From: Hyaloscypha bicolor E
Taxonomy: Eukaryota; Ascomycota; Leotiomycetes; Helotiales; Hyaloscyphaceae
Direction: 5' to 3'
Length of the DNA stretch: 64,000 nucleotides
Assembly: GCF_002865645.1 (NCBI RefSeq)
Contig: NW_020194693.1
Location: forward strand, 620,001 to 684,000
Shown: positions 24,473-36,536 of the stretch, piece by piece
How the letters are laid out: every line of letters begins with the position of its first letter
Position numbering within the stretch: the stretch's first letter is position 1
The notes under the pieces: model-generated
The model's database searches: none
What the model was told of the DNA's origin: nothing
Seen by the model: the letters and a program-made list of their open reading frames with translations, nothing else
Program-made: the position numbers and the translations under genes

Positions 24473-25330
24473 GCGAGCTTTCGGTACACCTCGCGTTCAC
24501 CTGCGATATCGCCCACGTCCCTTCGTTTAGTTTTACCGGTGGCTTGGCTGCGGGGTACAATGGATATGCAGGAGCACTGTCGTGAATGGAGGGCCGCGTG
24601 GAACCTGGGGTGGCTTCTAGGGTATGTGCTTCCGCAAGGTCAGATAGACAAAGTCTCACAACGCCAAAAAGCAATCCAGACGTTGGATATGAGCCTATCT
24701 CCCTCGCGTTTTCCAAGAAAGTCCAACTGTCGGTCTTTGTGATCGCTCATGTTGGTATGCTATCAACAGGGACAGGGGAGGTTCCGCATTGGGCCACGGC
24801 ACTGCTGTCGCCATCCACGGGATGGGCCGTTTGCGCCCGTTTGCGCCGTTACAGCTGCATCATCCTATCGCGTGGAGAGAGCTCTTTGCTTTTTATCACG
24901 AATACCTTCACTTGCATCATTCATATGCTCCTCTCTGATAAGCACTCCCACTTATTCTCGACGCTCAGTCGCTGACAGGAGGCCTGCTGGACGACTGGGC
25001 TGCTGGTGAAGTGTGCGCTGGTGGCGCAGGAGTGAGCCGTCATCCGTGCCGTGAGACCACTGAAAGGGCCGACCCCACGACGGTCCCGCACCTCGAATGC
25101 CCGCTTCCCTCCCATCGATCGCTGGCAGAGTCGAAAAAGGGGCGCCGGCTTTCACATACACATCTCGAGATCTCACCGAGATCTGTCACATTTTGCATTC
25201 CGCGGCTCGGGATCTGGGGAAGGGGTAGACGATGTGAAGAACGCAGGTTGCATTCAGCCGGGCGGAGAGGACTACTACTAATACCCGACCCCTCCTCAAC
25301 CACTTCCCACGACGGGCACAGCTGTACGAC
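24473..25330. other. Intergenic before the methyltransferase gene
   Basis: No coding feature is supported. The stretch lies between the 5' end of the decayed monooxygenase and the start of the plus-strand methyltransferase, so it would have been a divergent promoter region. Confidence 0.45.
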
Positions 25331-26810
25331 ATGGCGGAAACAAATATAGAGCATGTGCAGCCTGCGAGCCCTGAGCCGATGATCTTGGCCGTAGACGATG
25401 ATCTTGAGGCGCAACATCCAGGGCACGATTCAGCATTTTCACGGACACCTATCGCCGACCCGGAAAGCTCTGCAGAGCTCGGCGTCGACCACGATACAGG
25501 CGGCTTTGCAGATGAGGAGGGCGAGGATATGCATGGAGGCTTCAACGACAATGACTCTACCTATGGTGGTTCGTTGATTGGATGCGACTCGGACACTTTG
25601 GCAAGCTACATCACGGATTACCGCTACGAGAACGGGAGGAGGTATCACGCATACAGAGGTGGAGAATACTGGGTAACCGTCTCTCTTCATCTACGCATTG
25701 CACGTGGCTGACACGAAGAAGGGACCCAACGACGAATATTCCAACGATCTGCAAGATCTGGCGCATCACATGTATCTCATGACCCTGGAAGGAAAGCTCC
25801 ACCTCGCGCCTCTAGACAACCCACACAATATCCTCGACATCGGAACCGGGACTGGAATCTGGGCAATGTAAATCTCTCTCTCTCCAGAATTTTCACAACA
25901 GGCAAAAAAGTGCAATGCTGACACCCTTAGCGAAATGGCCGACGCCTACCCCTCAGCCCACGTAATCGGCACCGACCTCTCCCCCATCCAACCCCTCTTC
26001 GTACCGCCAAACTGCGCCTTCGAAATCGAAGACCTGAACCTCGACTGGACATACTCCAAGAGCCAATTCGACTTCATTCACATCCGGGAACTGTTCGGGT
26101 CTGTGGCCGACTGGGACGAGTTCTTCTCCTCAGCATTCGAACACACGAAACCCGGGGGATATGTGGAAGTGATTGAGCATAGTGTGTTTCCCGTGAGTGA
26201 TGATGGGACGGTGAATGAGGAGAGCTTCTTTACCCTGTGGGGGAAGACGGTTGTGGAGATGGGGCGGAGGTTCGGGAAGAGCTTCACGATTTGGGAGGAG
26301 AGTAGGGAGAGGTTAGAGAGAGCCGGTTTTGTCGATATCGTGGAGAAGAAATATAAATGGCCGGTGAACGGCTGGCCGAGTCCAGAATATCGAACCCATG
26401 GCGATGACGGGGAGAAATCTTGGCAGAGATTAAGGGAAATCGGAGTCTGGAATCAGTTACGATTATACGATGGCGTGGAGGGCTTTATGCTGAGATTGTT
26501 GACAGTCGCGGGCGGTGTATGTCCACTCCATTCCCCTACCATTTTCCTTTCCTCCCTTTCAACTCGTACTAACGCTTTTGCACAGTGGACATACGACAAC
26601 GCACAAGCCTTCCTAGCACGCATGCGCGAAGAAATCAAAGACCTGAAGATCCACGCCTACCTCAACGTCACAGTCGTCTACGGTCGGAAACCCGGCGGTA
26701 AAGCGAGAGCTGGGGATCAGCTGCCGCATCCGGCGACGCGTAGTGGGTATGTCAGTCCTGAAGGGGGGTGGAGGAGTACGATCCCGGAAGATTATCAGGG
26801 GCTGCCTTGA
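25331..26810 (+). CDS. LaeA-like S-adenosylmethionine methyltransferase
   Basis: A class I SAM-dependent methyltransferase of the large fungal LaeA-like/UMTA group. Exons 25331-25672, 25722-25867, 25931-26516 and 26586-26810 join in frame to 432 residues. The N-terminal 75 residues are acidic and probably disordered. Then come SYITDYRYENGRRYHAY (split slightly here as ASYITDYRYENGRRYHAY), the GPNDEYSND block and SAM motif I, ILDIGTGTGIWAI, which is completed only by splicing. VIGTDLSPIQP and DFIHIRELFGSV follow in the usual places. The second exon can start at either of two adjacent AGs (AAGAAG), adding or omitting one Lys; WGPND is the family-like choice. Members include the secondary-metabolism regulator LaeA, but most copies have no known substrate, so I assign the family and not a pathway. 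The gene appears intact. Confidence 0.9.
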
Positions 26811-29492
26811 GCGAGGTTCAATATTTTGTGTTCGCGGAGACGGGCGGAGGGAAATGAGAGAGTGGTTGGAGGTTTATTGATACCACTGGAGAAGAGAGGG
26901 AAGGGGGGGGGGGGTAGGATATTATTCCTTGGATACAAGGAGAGAGGGGACTTCTCGGTTACGGGATATGGGAAGAGTGGATCAGAGAGAACGGACGAAG
27001 AAGAAGGAGGTGGGGCGACGACCCAAGGCAACTTGTGGAACCCAGGCCGGGAATTGTATATATGACGTCGTCCTGGCTGTATGGATTGGGGGTTGCGTGG
27101 ATGGAAGACTCACGGTTGATACCTAATTATCGGATGATGTTGATGACAAACTGATTGGGTTGTGAGATGGATAGGAAAAAGTATATGCGGAGGGAGAGAT
27201 GTATATATCCAATCTAATGAGCGATGTTAACTGACTCCACTTCTGAGTGCCGAAACTTCGACCTTGGTTAAAGCGATTTCTTGGACGGTTCAATGAGTGC
27301 GTTGTCCCAGTCCAAATAGTCATAACAGAATCTGGAAAATGGGATCATGTCTAGTAACTTAGACTCGCAATCATCATGCCCGTTTTAAGTGATAGCAGAG
27401 AGGCCCGGGATTTAAGTTCCTGAACGTACCAAGTTCATTTCAATATGAGAAGAACCACAGGGACCATTCTCCAACCCATTCATTCCTCACTCTTGAAGAG
27501 CTGTTGCCTCAGTGATAGAGAGTCTTTGCCATCAACGCCGTACTGTTGATCACTGAGACTTGCAGTGGTCAAGGAAACGATTTATCATTCCAATAAAACG
27601 GATCGCTCCGCTACCCTCTACTCCTCAAAGCTCTTCTCAGCATCTTCGCCGCAACAAAGTCTGTACATATCCCGGTGGAAATCGAAGGTAGTTTCGCTGC
27701 TCGATTTCATGCACTCCCTCCAAATACCTGTAGCATTCATCACTAACACAACCCTCCAATAAATCCTTCTTTTACACCCTCTTAACATTCCAACGCTTCC
27801 GGGATCTCCTCTCTCTCCTCCCATACAGCCACGCTTTCCGCGTCGCGATGGGAGCTGCCCTGTCTCCGCACATATCTATGCTAGCTCCTAACTATCACAC
27901 TCTCTTCAGCAGTAGCTGAGGTCTGTAAAGAACCACGAACTTTCCAATCAATTTCAATCCGTTCGCTCCTTTTCCTTAGGACGTCAACAAACGCAGCGAA
28001 AATCCTCGCGCATGAGATCATGGCCGTTCTTGTCCCCGTTGCGCGGGTCGCGGATACTCGGCTGCGCTTCCCTGCACAGGACTAAGCCGACGAACTTTCC
28101 CGCGTTCACAGACGGGTTGCTGGGGCTGGTTTTTGGGACTTGTGGTTTTCCGTTTGCTTGGCAAGGGTTAATAGTATGCGGGTTCTGGGCGAAGAGCAGC
28201 TTTATCGCCTTCAACACACCGCAGAGGAGCACGAAATATTGCCTTACTTCCTCCAGTTCTATCTTAGGGGAATGGCTCGGATTTCGGTTTGTAGTCCCAC
28301 GGGGAGTTGATGTCGAAGGAAAGTTCACTGCTAGGTTCGGTAGACTGGAGGTGGGCGAGTATGAGTCCCCGGATTTCCCTCTGTATTGGATGAATAGACT
28401 TGGTGGATTGGTTGAGGAATCGCTGATTCGCGGACAGGTTGGATGTCCCCCCGCCCCCCATCACGCAATAGTTGTCGCGTCATGTTGGGGTCTTTGATGG
28501 AAGAGTTGCTAAATGCATTCTCGGCAGGGTCTTAATTTGTGGGTGGGAGGAGGAGGAAATGCAATTATTTTTTTACCTCTTTTTAATGTTTCTGGTTTCG
28601 CTTTAAAGGAAATTATTTTAGCTTTGCGTGGATTGTCAGTGTGAGCATGGTTCGAAGCAGATGACGTACTCTCCAAATTGAAGCGGCCCTCGCCAACATT
28701 ATTTATCATGGAGTTTTAGAGCCAGAGAAGAATAAAGAAGTGGAATATGTTCATTTCCTCTGTAGGCCTCCCTCGTCTGAATTTTTCAGTCCTGCCTTGC
28801 AGACTATCAAAGTTAGGGAAATGATTGTTTGGGCTGTGAGCGCGAGACGTCGTCGAAGCCCCTTTTCAAGCGAAATAAGCGAGCTGGTCCCTGACCGGAC
28901 TGAGTCAAGCTCCGGTGTTAGGCGAGATATGCCATAATTATACTATCCCCCCCTTGAATACTTACAATGAGTCCAAGGATAACACCACCCAAGCACTGGT
29001 CAACTCAAGGGTCTTCAGCGAATAAAGCACCAGATATTTCCTACTTTAGGGATATAAACGAGGTTTCAGGGTGGCGCTACCCAAGGACCCGCTGCAAGTA
29101 TTCAAGGGGGGTGCCGAGGCTGCTGTGGCGCGTGGGTTCGGCGCGTCTTCACTGAAGTCTAGCCTGTCAGATCTTCAACTCTTCTACCCTCGCTCGAGGG
29201 AGTTGAGCATGAGAAGCAAAGTGCTTTAAAATGCCGTCACGCAAGAGATCTTTCTCCTCGAACTTCGACGCCGGACAAGAACCTTCGAACAAACTTTCGC
29301 GACTCAGTAGTCGGAGCCAGAAGTTAAGCCCTACTATTACTTAAGCTGTCCCTTAACTATTAATTAGCGTAAATACCCTTGTATTTTTCCATAGTTAGGA
29401 TTAGCTCCTTATATATGCTCGACCTTAAGATATAATAAATACTTATTTTACTAAAGGATTGCTACCCCCCTTTTCTTTCGCCCTCCTCCCAA
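26811..29492. other. Intergenic transition to the AT-rich compartment
   Basis: No gene is supported over 2.7 kb. A poly-G tract lies near 26905. Paired plus/minus frames at 27984-28497 overlap each other completely and look like chance. From about 29330 onward the sequence becomes AT-rich and repeat-like. Confidence 0.45.
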
Positions 29493-29760
29493 CGGCCCGC
29501 CAGGCATACTCCTAGCATATGGTTGACATTTGCTACTAAGAAGCGCACAAGGAAGTTAGACATACTTTGCTTTATTGTCGCTATTGCCTCTAGCATATGC
29601 TCGCCATAAAGAACCCATATACTTAGTATATGCTTGCTAAACCCTAACCCGTAGGGCCTTTGCACTCTAATGTATTATAATACGGAGGGCTCTGACCGCC
29701 CCCTAACCCCTCGGGACTAACCCAAACCCTAACCCCTAACCCTAAGCCCCTCGAAAGTTC
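29493..29760. repeat. Telomere-like CCCTAA tract with palindromic AGCATATGCT motifs
   Basis: Around 29638-29650 and 29697-29750 the plus strand carries degenerate CCCTAA/CCCCTAA units, the complement of the TTAGGG telomere repeat. Just before and after them CATATG-centred palindromes recur (29514, 29592, 29841, 29905). It looks like an internal telomere-like tract embedded in repetitive DNA rather than a chromosome end. Confidence 0.5.
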
Positions 29761-29842
29761 GGGACTAACCCCAATCTTCCTAGCCCGTGCATATACAGTA
29801 TATAAGGAAAGTATAAGCTAAATCACGGCTTGAGGACATATC

Positions 29843-29962
29843 GAGCATATGCTAGCCCATAGTAGGGATAGCTTAAGCGATAGAAGGGAACAGCTAAATA
29901 AACGAGCATATGCAGAGTTTGATAGTAGGGGACAGCTTAAGCGATAGTAGGGAACGACTAAA
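29843..29962. repeat. Imperfect tandem duplication, about 61 bp unit
   Basis: Two adjacent copies begin with GAGCATATGC and share AGTAGGG, CAGCTTAAGCGATAG or TAGCTTAAGCGATAG, and GGGAAC. They differ by a handful of substitutions. The unit contains one of the CATATG palindromes seen nearby. Confidence 0.6.
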
Positions 29963-30150
29963 ACCTCCGGTAGTCAACCGTTCAAATGACGGCTCGGTAC
30001 CAGGGCTTTTGGGATCCTTCCAGAAATGGAGCAGCTCATTGATATCCGAATGGTCTGATTCCCGCAATTGAGCGCCTGTTATTCCTTGGAAGACAATCGT
30101 GTGCCGCCATGCCTGACGCTGGTCCAAACCATATGGTGGATACGGTGCCT
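29962..30150 (-). pseudogene. Orphan coding-like fragment
   Basis: On the minus strand a frame reading PPYGLDQRQAWRHTIVFQG and continuing through ELLHFWKDPKSPGTEPSFE has the composition of a real protein. It has no visible start exon and no neighbour it could splice to. I do not recognise the family. It ends in the tandem-duplicated block. The likeliest reading is an internal or C-terminal piece of a gene broken up in this repeat-rich zone. Confidence 0.3.
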
Positions 30151-30997
30151 TGTATAAAGAAAAGTCTTTTACAAGAGGAATTTGAGAGACAACTACGAGC
30201 GAAATAACTATTAGGGCTAACCTCGGCTCATGTCATCTTTCGTTGCGTTTTATCTGTGCCCCAGGGAAGACATTAGTCACTTGCTTTATAACCCTTCGGA
30301 GTGAACAGTTACCTCGGTGTTTATAAAGTCATTTTCAGCTCTGAATACATGGTAAATACACATGCATTGCATTAAATACGCTATTGTTACCCCGAAACGG
30401 CTCAACAACAGATCTTGATGCATTTGCGATATCCTGCATATATTTGGCTAGCTGTTCTCTCTTCTCTTCTTACTCTCTTCTTCTCTCCTTCACTTTAGAT
30501 CCTTCGTATAGGTACACAAATACAAGATCTGATTCATTTACTGGTTACCCCAATCCATTCAGACTCCGCGTGCACATGCCGTTACATCCAAGGGAAGTGT
30601 GCTTGTGAAGGAGATAGAGGAAATCGCGAAGGAGAAGGCCATATAATTAAAGTATAGAGTAGAGTACGGGCCATATAAACAACGTATTTCTTACTTTCGG
30701 TAGACTTTAAAAGGGACTATCCAGTGTTATCCAGTACTATGCAAGGGGTTTTCCAGAGTTTTATTGCATTAAAATATCCATTAAAGATAATTCAAGACTA
30801 AACTATTCAGAAACCGTCCAGAACCGTCCAGGGATTGGCCAGAGGCCACCCAGGGTTTCTGGACAGAACTTGGACAAGTTCTGGCCACTCTGCCACTGTA
30901 GGGCCAGATTTATTGCGTATCACCGTCAACAGAGAACCGCTTGAATCTAAGGGGTCTATTAGGCAGCGATAGAGTTGCCGAATTAGAGGATTAAAAT
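30151..30997. other. Repeat-like intergenic DNA
   Basis: No gene is seen. Between about 30715 and 30905 the motif TCCAG or its complement recurs many times, including two adjacent ACCGTCCAG units and a CTGGCC/GGCCAG pair. This suggests a small MITE-like or minisatellite remnant, but I could not fix its ends. Confidence 0.35.
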
Positions 30998-33298
30998 TTA
31001 TTGATCTGGAAGTGTAATAATAGTGTTAAGAGCGTAGTCCTCATAGCACCCTGTACCTCGCAGTGCTATCCGACGTGTTGGACCATCGATAAAGTGCTTA
31101 ATAGCAAGCCACCTAGCTCGCCAATCGTTTTTGGTGAGACATATACAAATCCTCTGAGGAATATTATCTCGCTCGTCGAGGTAGGTTGGCCATCCGCTAA
31201 TCGTAGCAATTTCAACTCCAAGCCTAGCTGTCTCAAGTGATTTTACCGAGTGGTGGCAAATATTTCCGTCAAGAACGATATCAACGTCCCACAGAGCGTC
31301 ATGGAGCTCTCGGTATGACGTATAGTCATCAAATACGCGGTCATTGATAGACCTTTTTTTCATCTCTCCCACCGTCCTAGGAATATCCAAACGGAGTGAG
31401 AACCAAAACTCCTTGTTCCTGCTTCCATAGTATTCGGTACGATTGACAACGATACGTTCAGAACGTGGACGGTATATTTCGACACCTTCATCCTCTATTC
31501 GTTGCCCAGGACAATCACCACCCAACAACTCAGCGTCCCGAATCTTGCTCTTTCTCTCTCCCCGCTGATTCGTTGGCACCCCACGCCTAACAGATATCAA
31601 GTGTACTCTGGCATCTAATGGGTTTTTATCTCCAACGCAATCTAGACTCACACTCCATCCAAAGTCGCTGATTAGGAAGGTATGTTTGTGGTCGCCATTT
31701 TCACCTTGGTGAAATCCACGACCAATCAATAGGTCTACAATGACACCAGAGATTGTATGACTGTCAACCTTCAGATCCATCATGAAGTCGTCGTTACTCC
31801 ATAGTTGAAGTTGCCTATCCATACATATCGGTAACATAGAGCACTGATCGATGTTTGTAATATGTGCGAAAACAAGCACCAAATTAGACAAGGCAAAAAT
31901 ATGATAGCTCATTCCCACGTGAGTGCCACGTACTTGCCCTAACTTATTGATATAAAGCCTTATAGATTGCGGCGAAGGAATATCTCTAGCAGTCTTCAAA
32001 TTCATATGTTGGAAAGCTTCCACCAACTTATCAACTCGAAGCATGCTCTCTTGCCGCTTGCTGTCGTTGAGTTTGGAAATTTGACGGTGGAATAATACAG
32101 CTCCAGCTGAGGCAATGCGCCAATATTCTAGTGAATAATATCGAGTATCAGAAGGCTCTGAGAGTTTTGCGTCAGGCTTAGTGCTGAAATCGTTCTTTTG
32201 ACGCTCAATACTTCGAGAACGAATGATCGCCACAGCCAAAATGCATTCGATTAAGTCTTGGTAAATGGGGCTTTCATCGGAAATGCTTGACGCCGAGTTA
32301 AACAACCTGTACAATCTCTGACTTCCAAAGTTTTGCAGATTGTGACGTTCTTCCGTTTCGATGTCCGATTCCATGGAAGAATCCGGGATTGTTTTCAAAA
32401 TTACTTTCATGCTTCTATCAAGGAGCAAAATCTCGGAGTCCTCTGCTGCTACCTCAGCGCTGGCAATCGCGCGCCATTGTATGATAACTTGTGCTGGCGA
32501 TGACGCCGAAGACGTTCCGAAAACCAAGTCCTCATGCTCCGGAGAGCGAATAGCAACGGTCAATCCCAGTATAGTATGGGCCCAGATGACGATAGGTATC
32601 ACTCCTTTCTCAGACTTGCAAAATAGCTTTCGGTCCTCAGGAAGACTTTGAGTGAGATACAAGTAGTCCATAGCGGCCAAAAGTAGATGGATTGGAAGTG
32701 TCCGGATCGGTCTACTATCTCTCAGGAATCGTCGCCCATTATCATCAAAGTAACCAAAATGCTTCCGAATCCGCTGCTCTACAGCTTCTATATTTGGTCA
32801 CCAGTCAAAATTGCTTGTCTGAGAGCTACAGGCTTCGAGCACTCCAGCGATGTCCTCAAACCCGGGCCTGGACGAATCTTGAATGCCGCAAGTAAGCCTT
32901 TGGCTCATACATTCCGTGAGTGCGGTAGCAAGCTCGGTGCGGTTACATACTGCGCCCAGGAAGGAAAGCTGGATAACAGTAGACATGTATCGTCGATCTT
33001 GACCTCGCATAGCTCGTGTGACTGTGGGCCCAGGGCCACTCTGCAAACTGATTGAACATGTGGGATGTAGCGGAACAATCTTGGTGTCGTTAATTGAGTG
33101 CTTGAATCGATTTTCAAGTGCATGAACAATCTTCCCTCGTCCAAAGACGTTTGCGAGGTCTTCTTCCACCACGATATCGGAGCCTGATTTCCTCAGATCT
33201 CGTCCGAGGTCGAGAATTTTTTTCCATGGAAGTGCAGCCGCAACAGCTCCAAAGGCATTTGTGAGCTCAACAGAGAGCTGCATCTGGATTGGCAGCAT
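30998..33298 (-). CDS. Large hypothetical protein interrupted by one in-frame TGA
   Basis: Two minus-strand frames, 33298-32798 and 32680-30998, lie in the same reading frame. The sequence between them also reads as protein (EAVEQRIRKHFG, then DSRPIRTLPIHLLLAAMDYL). Together they make 766 codons broken only by TGA at 32800-32798, straight after NFDW. The protein has LPEDRK and IVIWAHTILGLTV, patterns of a fungal hypothetical family seen in variable genome regions. A conserved C-terminal half contains WDVDIVLDGN and LDERDNIPQRICICLTKNDW. No catalytic motif is recognised. No intron with acceptable borders removes the TGA without losing protein-like sequence, so the choices are a recent nonsense mutation, readthrough, a sequencing error, or two separate genes. 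I favour a single gene with a recent lesion. Confidence 0.55.
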
Positions 33299-33884
33299 CT
33301 TGAGTGAGAAAGATCAGATAATTGACGAAAGGCGGCACGCGAGGTGTCTCGCGACACTTAGTTGATCAATAGGTTACTGGCCTTCAGAGGATGATACACG
33401 ATATTTCTTAACCTTTCGTTGGAAAGCAGGATACCTGGATATGATACGCAAATAAAACTGAGCTCTAATCAAAGTCTCTAGCTTAGTACTTCAACTATGC
33501 GCATCTCTTCTGAGATTTTATCGCAAGCCTCACTTTCACCCTGCCACGTCAGCTTGCTTGCCTTCGCCCGACTTGCGTGTACCAGCAGCTCATTAGTCGA
33601 GGCACGTGTAACGTTCGGATAATGCTAGATTTCAAAGCCAATGGGCCGTCAAATGGGCTTAAGAGATTGCATTAGCAGTTCCTGACCTTCATATAAACCA
33701 AGGCATAAGCGTAGTATCGTAAGATTAGAAAGCAAATAATTTGCCTTCAACTTTCAGGAAGCTGAAGGTGGAATGGCCGGGGGTGTGAAGAAGAATTGTG
33801 TGCTTTTTACGCGTGAATATGAAACGCGAAAAAGCGTGACCTCTAGCCTTTTATTGGGTGAAGTAGTTAGCGCAGAATTTTCTA
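33299..33884. other. Intergenic, no gene seen
   Basis: Upstream side of the 766-codon gene. It should contain that gene's promoter; no distinct element is identified. Confidence 0.4.
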
Positions 33885-34175
33885 TGGTAATCTCATTGAA
33901 TCTAAACCTCTCTTTCTTCCAACGCGGTTAGGCAGCGTCGCCGCTCTGCTCAGGCGCTACTCACCCTCGCCTCACCCTTCTCAGGTTGCTCAGTCACGTT
34001 CCTGATCTCTGTTCCATTAACTAATCGCAATTGACTTACTATTTGCTTCTGCTGTGTGAAAGTTAACTCTACACGGCTAGATTTAGGGGTACCAAGTCGG
34101 CTCCTAGGAAAACCAAATAGGACCGCCCTAAAAATATGTTGTTCTACCTTGGGATAGATCCTTCTAGTAACGTGG
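33885..34175. repeat. Inverted repeat, left copy (matches 38450-38750)
   Basis: This stretch is the reverse complement, with perhaps 75-85 percent identity by eye, of 38450-38750. Landmarks shared in order are GGTAATCTCAT, GAATCTAAACCTC, CGCGGTTAG, CGCCGCTCTGCTCAGGCGCT, CCTCGCCTCACCC, ACCAAGTCGGC, CCAAATAGGACC and CTTGGGA or CCAAGGC. The right copy is the 3' end of a DUF7730-like gene, so this left copy is a detached inverted duplicate of that gene's end plus its 3' flank. Confidence 0.75.
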
Positions 34176-34888
34176 TATGGTCCTGGCTCCTTTTCAGGAG
34201 AATATATCCTTGCGCTTTCTCCGAATATTTTCTAAAACGGCTTTAAATCTTTTATTTAATACTTCGAACTCAAGCAATTTGATTTGAAGTATGCCATTTA
34301 GTCTGCTTTTATTTAAAATATAAGTATTCGGCATAATGAAAAAGGATATAGGGAGGTAAAAAGGCAATTATAAAATCAAGAAAATATAGACTCAAAACTC
34401 GTACCGAATGTGGATTATATACTTGATGTTTTGAAGAGGGAGGAGGAGAGTATATATATATAGGTGTCACGTGCTTTTATCACGTAATCAGAAAAGATAG
34501 CAGATCGCGTATGGTGCTTAGTCATGGTATGCTTTAAATTAGGGCTCTAATCTATCCACGCCATGAATCCTGTAAATTAGGGTGTCCATTTTAGTTAGAA
34601 TAATCAGACATTTTCCTATACAAAATCTGGTCGGATCTAATACAAACAGGTCCCTGTATAGCTGTGACGGCTGGTGTCACATGGTTGGTTTTAGCTAAGG
34701 TTCCAAGCTATGGTTTAAACCAAGCTCGCTTCCAAAGCTCGGCGTTTCAGTGGCCTTGGCCATACCTACTTATCCACTGCCACACCTCACTCCTTTTCCC
34801 CTTAGCTTTAAATTCTCAAGATATAGGAAATCATTGATCTTTGAGCCTCGTTCCATTGCTCTGTTCCTGCCGTTATAATAGTACAACC
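34176..34888. other. AT-leaning repeat-derived DNA
   Basis: No gene is seen. The stretch contains short alternating TA runs near 34450 and CACGTG motifs near 34467, of the kind seen at several other transposon edges in this window. Confidence 0.35.
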
Positions 34889-35496
34889 GGGAAAATGTGA
34901 AACGACGCCCCCCCCCCCTCCGGGGATTAATTGGGGGCCAGACTAACCTAAAGTAGAAGCGCTCGGACAGGAATACTAAAACTTTGGCTTTTTCTTTAAT
35001 TTAATTCAACTTTATAAGGAATTAATATAATTTAATACTTGTTTTATTTCCTTATACCACTTATTAAGTGCTATTTAAATATAATTTTTTTAATAAAATT
35101 TGGATTAGTAATAGCTTTTTAAATTAAAGAAGTTAAAAATTTCATATTTTATAGCCTAAAGGCAAGCTTAAGAAAGCCTAGAAATTTAGCGAACAAGTAC
35201 CTAAAACCAGATATAAGAGCCCTATAAACCTATATTTTATAGGGCCTTATAAGGCTTAAAAACTAGAACTTAATTAATTAGTATATAAACTCCCTTAAAT
35301 GAAAATTCTATCTTAAGGAATCTTTTTATTATAAGTTAGGAAGATCGTGATTATAATATTAGAATTAGAATATGCTAGCTTATACTTATATTAAAAAATA
35401 TAACTTAAGATTTTTGAAGAGCTTAGGTAGCCAATTACAACTTTATCGACACCCCTAATCGACACCCGGGGGGGGGTCGTTTTATATTTTCCCCCA
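34889..35496. mobile_element. MITE-like element with C-run/G-run termini
   Basis: The left end reads GGGAAAATGTGAAACGACG followed by a run of C. The right end, reverse-complemented, reads GGGAAAATATAAAACGAC followed by a run of C. The roughly 610 bp between them are extremely AT-rich, with no coding capacity. The matching ends and the noncoding inside fit a MITE or a deletion derivative of a DNA transposon. I could not identify a target-site duplication. Confidence 0.5.
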
Positions 35497-36074
35497 AGAA
35501 CAGATAGTAGCCGCAAAACAATTGGATAGCACAGAAGCCTCGTCACCCCCACCTTAACTATCCCTTCGTCTGCTGAGACATGTCCCACGCTAGCAGCCGC
35601 ATAAATGCGGATAGCCTAATTGGAGGAGACGGTTGTATTCTGGCCTAACTTAGCGGACGAAGGGATGAGGCTGGCTTTGAGCACTCACTCGGATAGCCTC
35701 GCTTTTGGAGTCACCGTAAGGAGGTTCTTGAACAGCGACAGTCTGCCGATTTATAATATAATATATAGGTCTACGTAGTTCATGACTGGCGTTCCTATAG
35801 ATGCTGGAAAACCATTGCGTGACAACCACTGCAGGATCCAACCTGGCTGTGAGGACAAAGCTGAAGGAGATGACGTGGCGGCAAAGCATAGGTCGGCAGG
35901 AGAAGCTTATTGTTCCGTATGCATGAGCATTACTGCAGAAGCTCATGACAAGTCGGCTTGCTATATTTTGCAGCCCTACAGCGATCAAGTCCATCCCGTG
36001 CGCCACATTGCCTCAAACAGACAGCTGCATTTCAGCTCCTTCAGCCACTATGCAAGTACAAAAGCGTACGGCGT
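35497..36074. other. No supported gene
   Basis: Frames on both strands overlap here without recognisable content. The end of the plus-strand frame (to 36150) runs into a repeat that recurs near 50.7 kb, which argues against it being a gene. Confidence 0.4.
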
Positions 36075-36312
36075 TGAAAACCGTCCATCTGCCAAAATGC
36101 GAGGAACACCAAAATCGCTAAGTTCAGAAAATCACACCAAATCTCAATAGAACGCCCGAAACTCTTCAAAAGTGCTTTATATAATAGAAAAGAAGCAGAT
36201 CTAACTTTAGCAAAAATTTTATAATAATAGAATATAATACGGAATTATGAGAATTTTTGTAATATGAGCGTTAAAATTGCGCCCGTCCTCGCTTATCGAG
36301 TTGGACGGATTT
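36075..36312. mobile_element. MITE-like repeat, relative of the 50.5-kb insertion
   Basis: It begins with AACCGTCCAT followed closely by GAGGAACACCAAAATCGCTA and ends near TTGGACGGAT, its approximate inverse. The GGAACACCAAAATC..CTA..TTC.GAAAAT block matches the inverse of 50695-50745 inside the MITE that interrupts the HET gene. The interior is AT-rich and noncoding. Ends are approximate. Confidence 0.4.
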
Positions 36313-36536
36313 CAATGCCACGCGCTTTCGTATGCAATATTAATCAGCTGCCAGTATATATGACACCTCCAAAGTCCATCTGAATGTGTCTCCTGCCAAG
36401 TCCTCGATCATATTCAGACCCTCTGTTACACTATCGAACAATCGTGTTTCTGACATCTCGACACAAGGACAACATTTTTTCCGCAATCCGAAGATTAAAG
36501 CATCCCTTGGAATTAATACTACAAGCATTCTTATCA

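Noticed and set aside
27984..28497. Paired frames on both strands
   Set aside because: Both strands are open over the same span without motif or splice support, as expected by chance in GC-balanced DNA.
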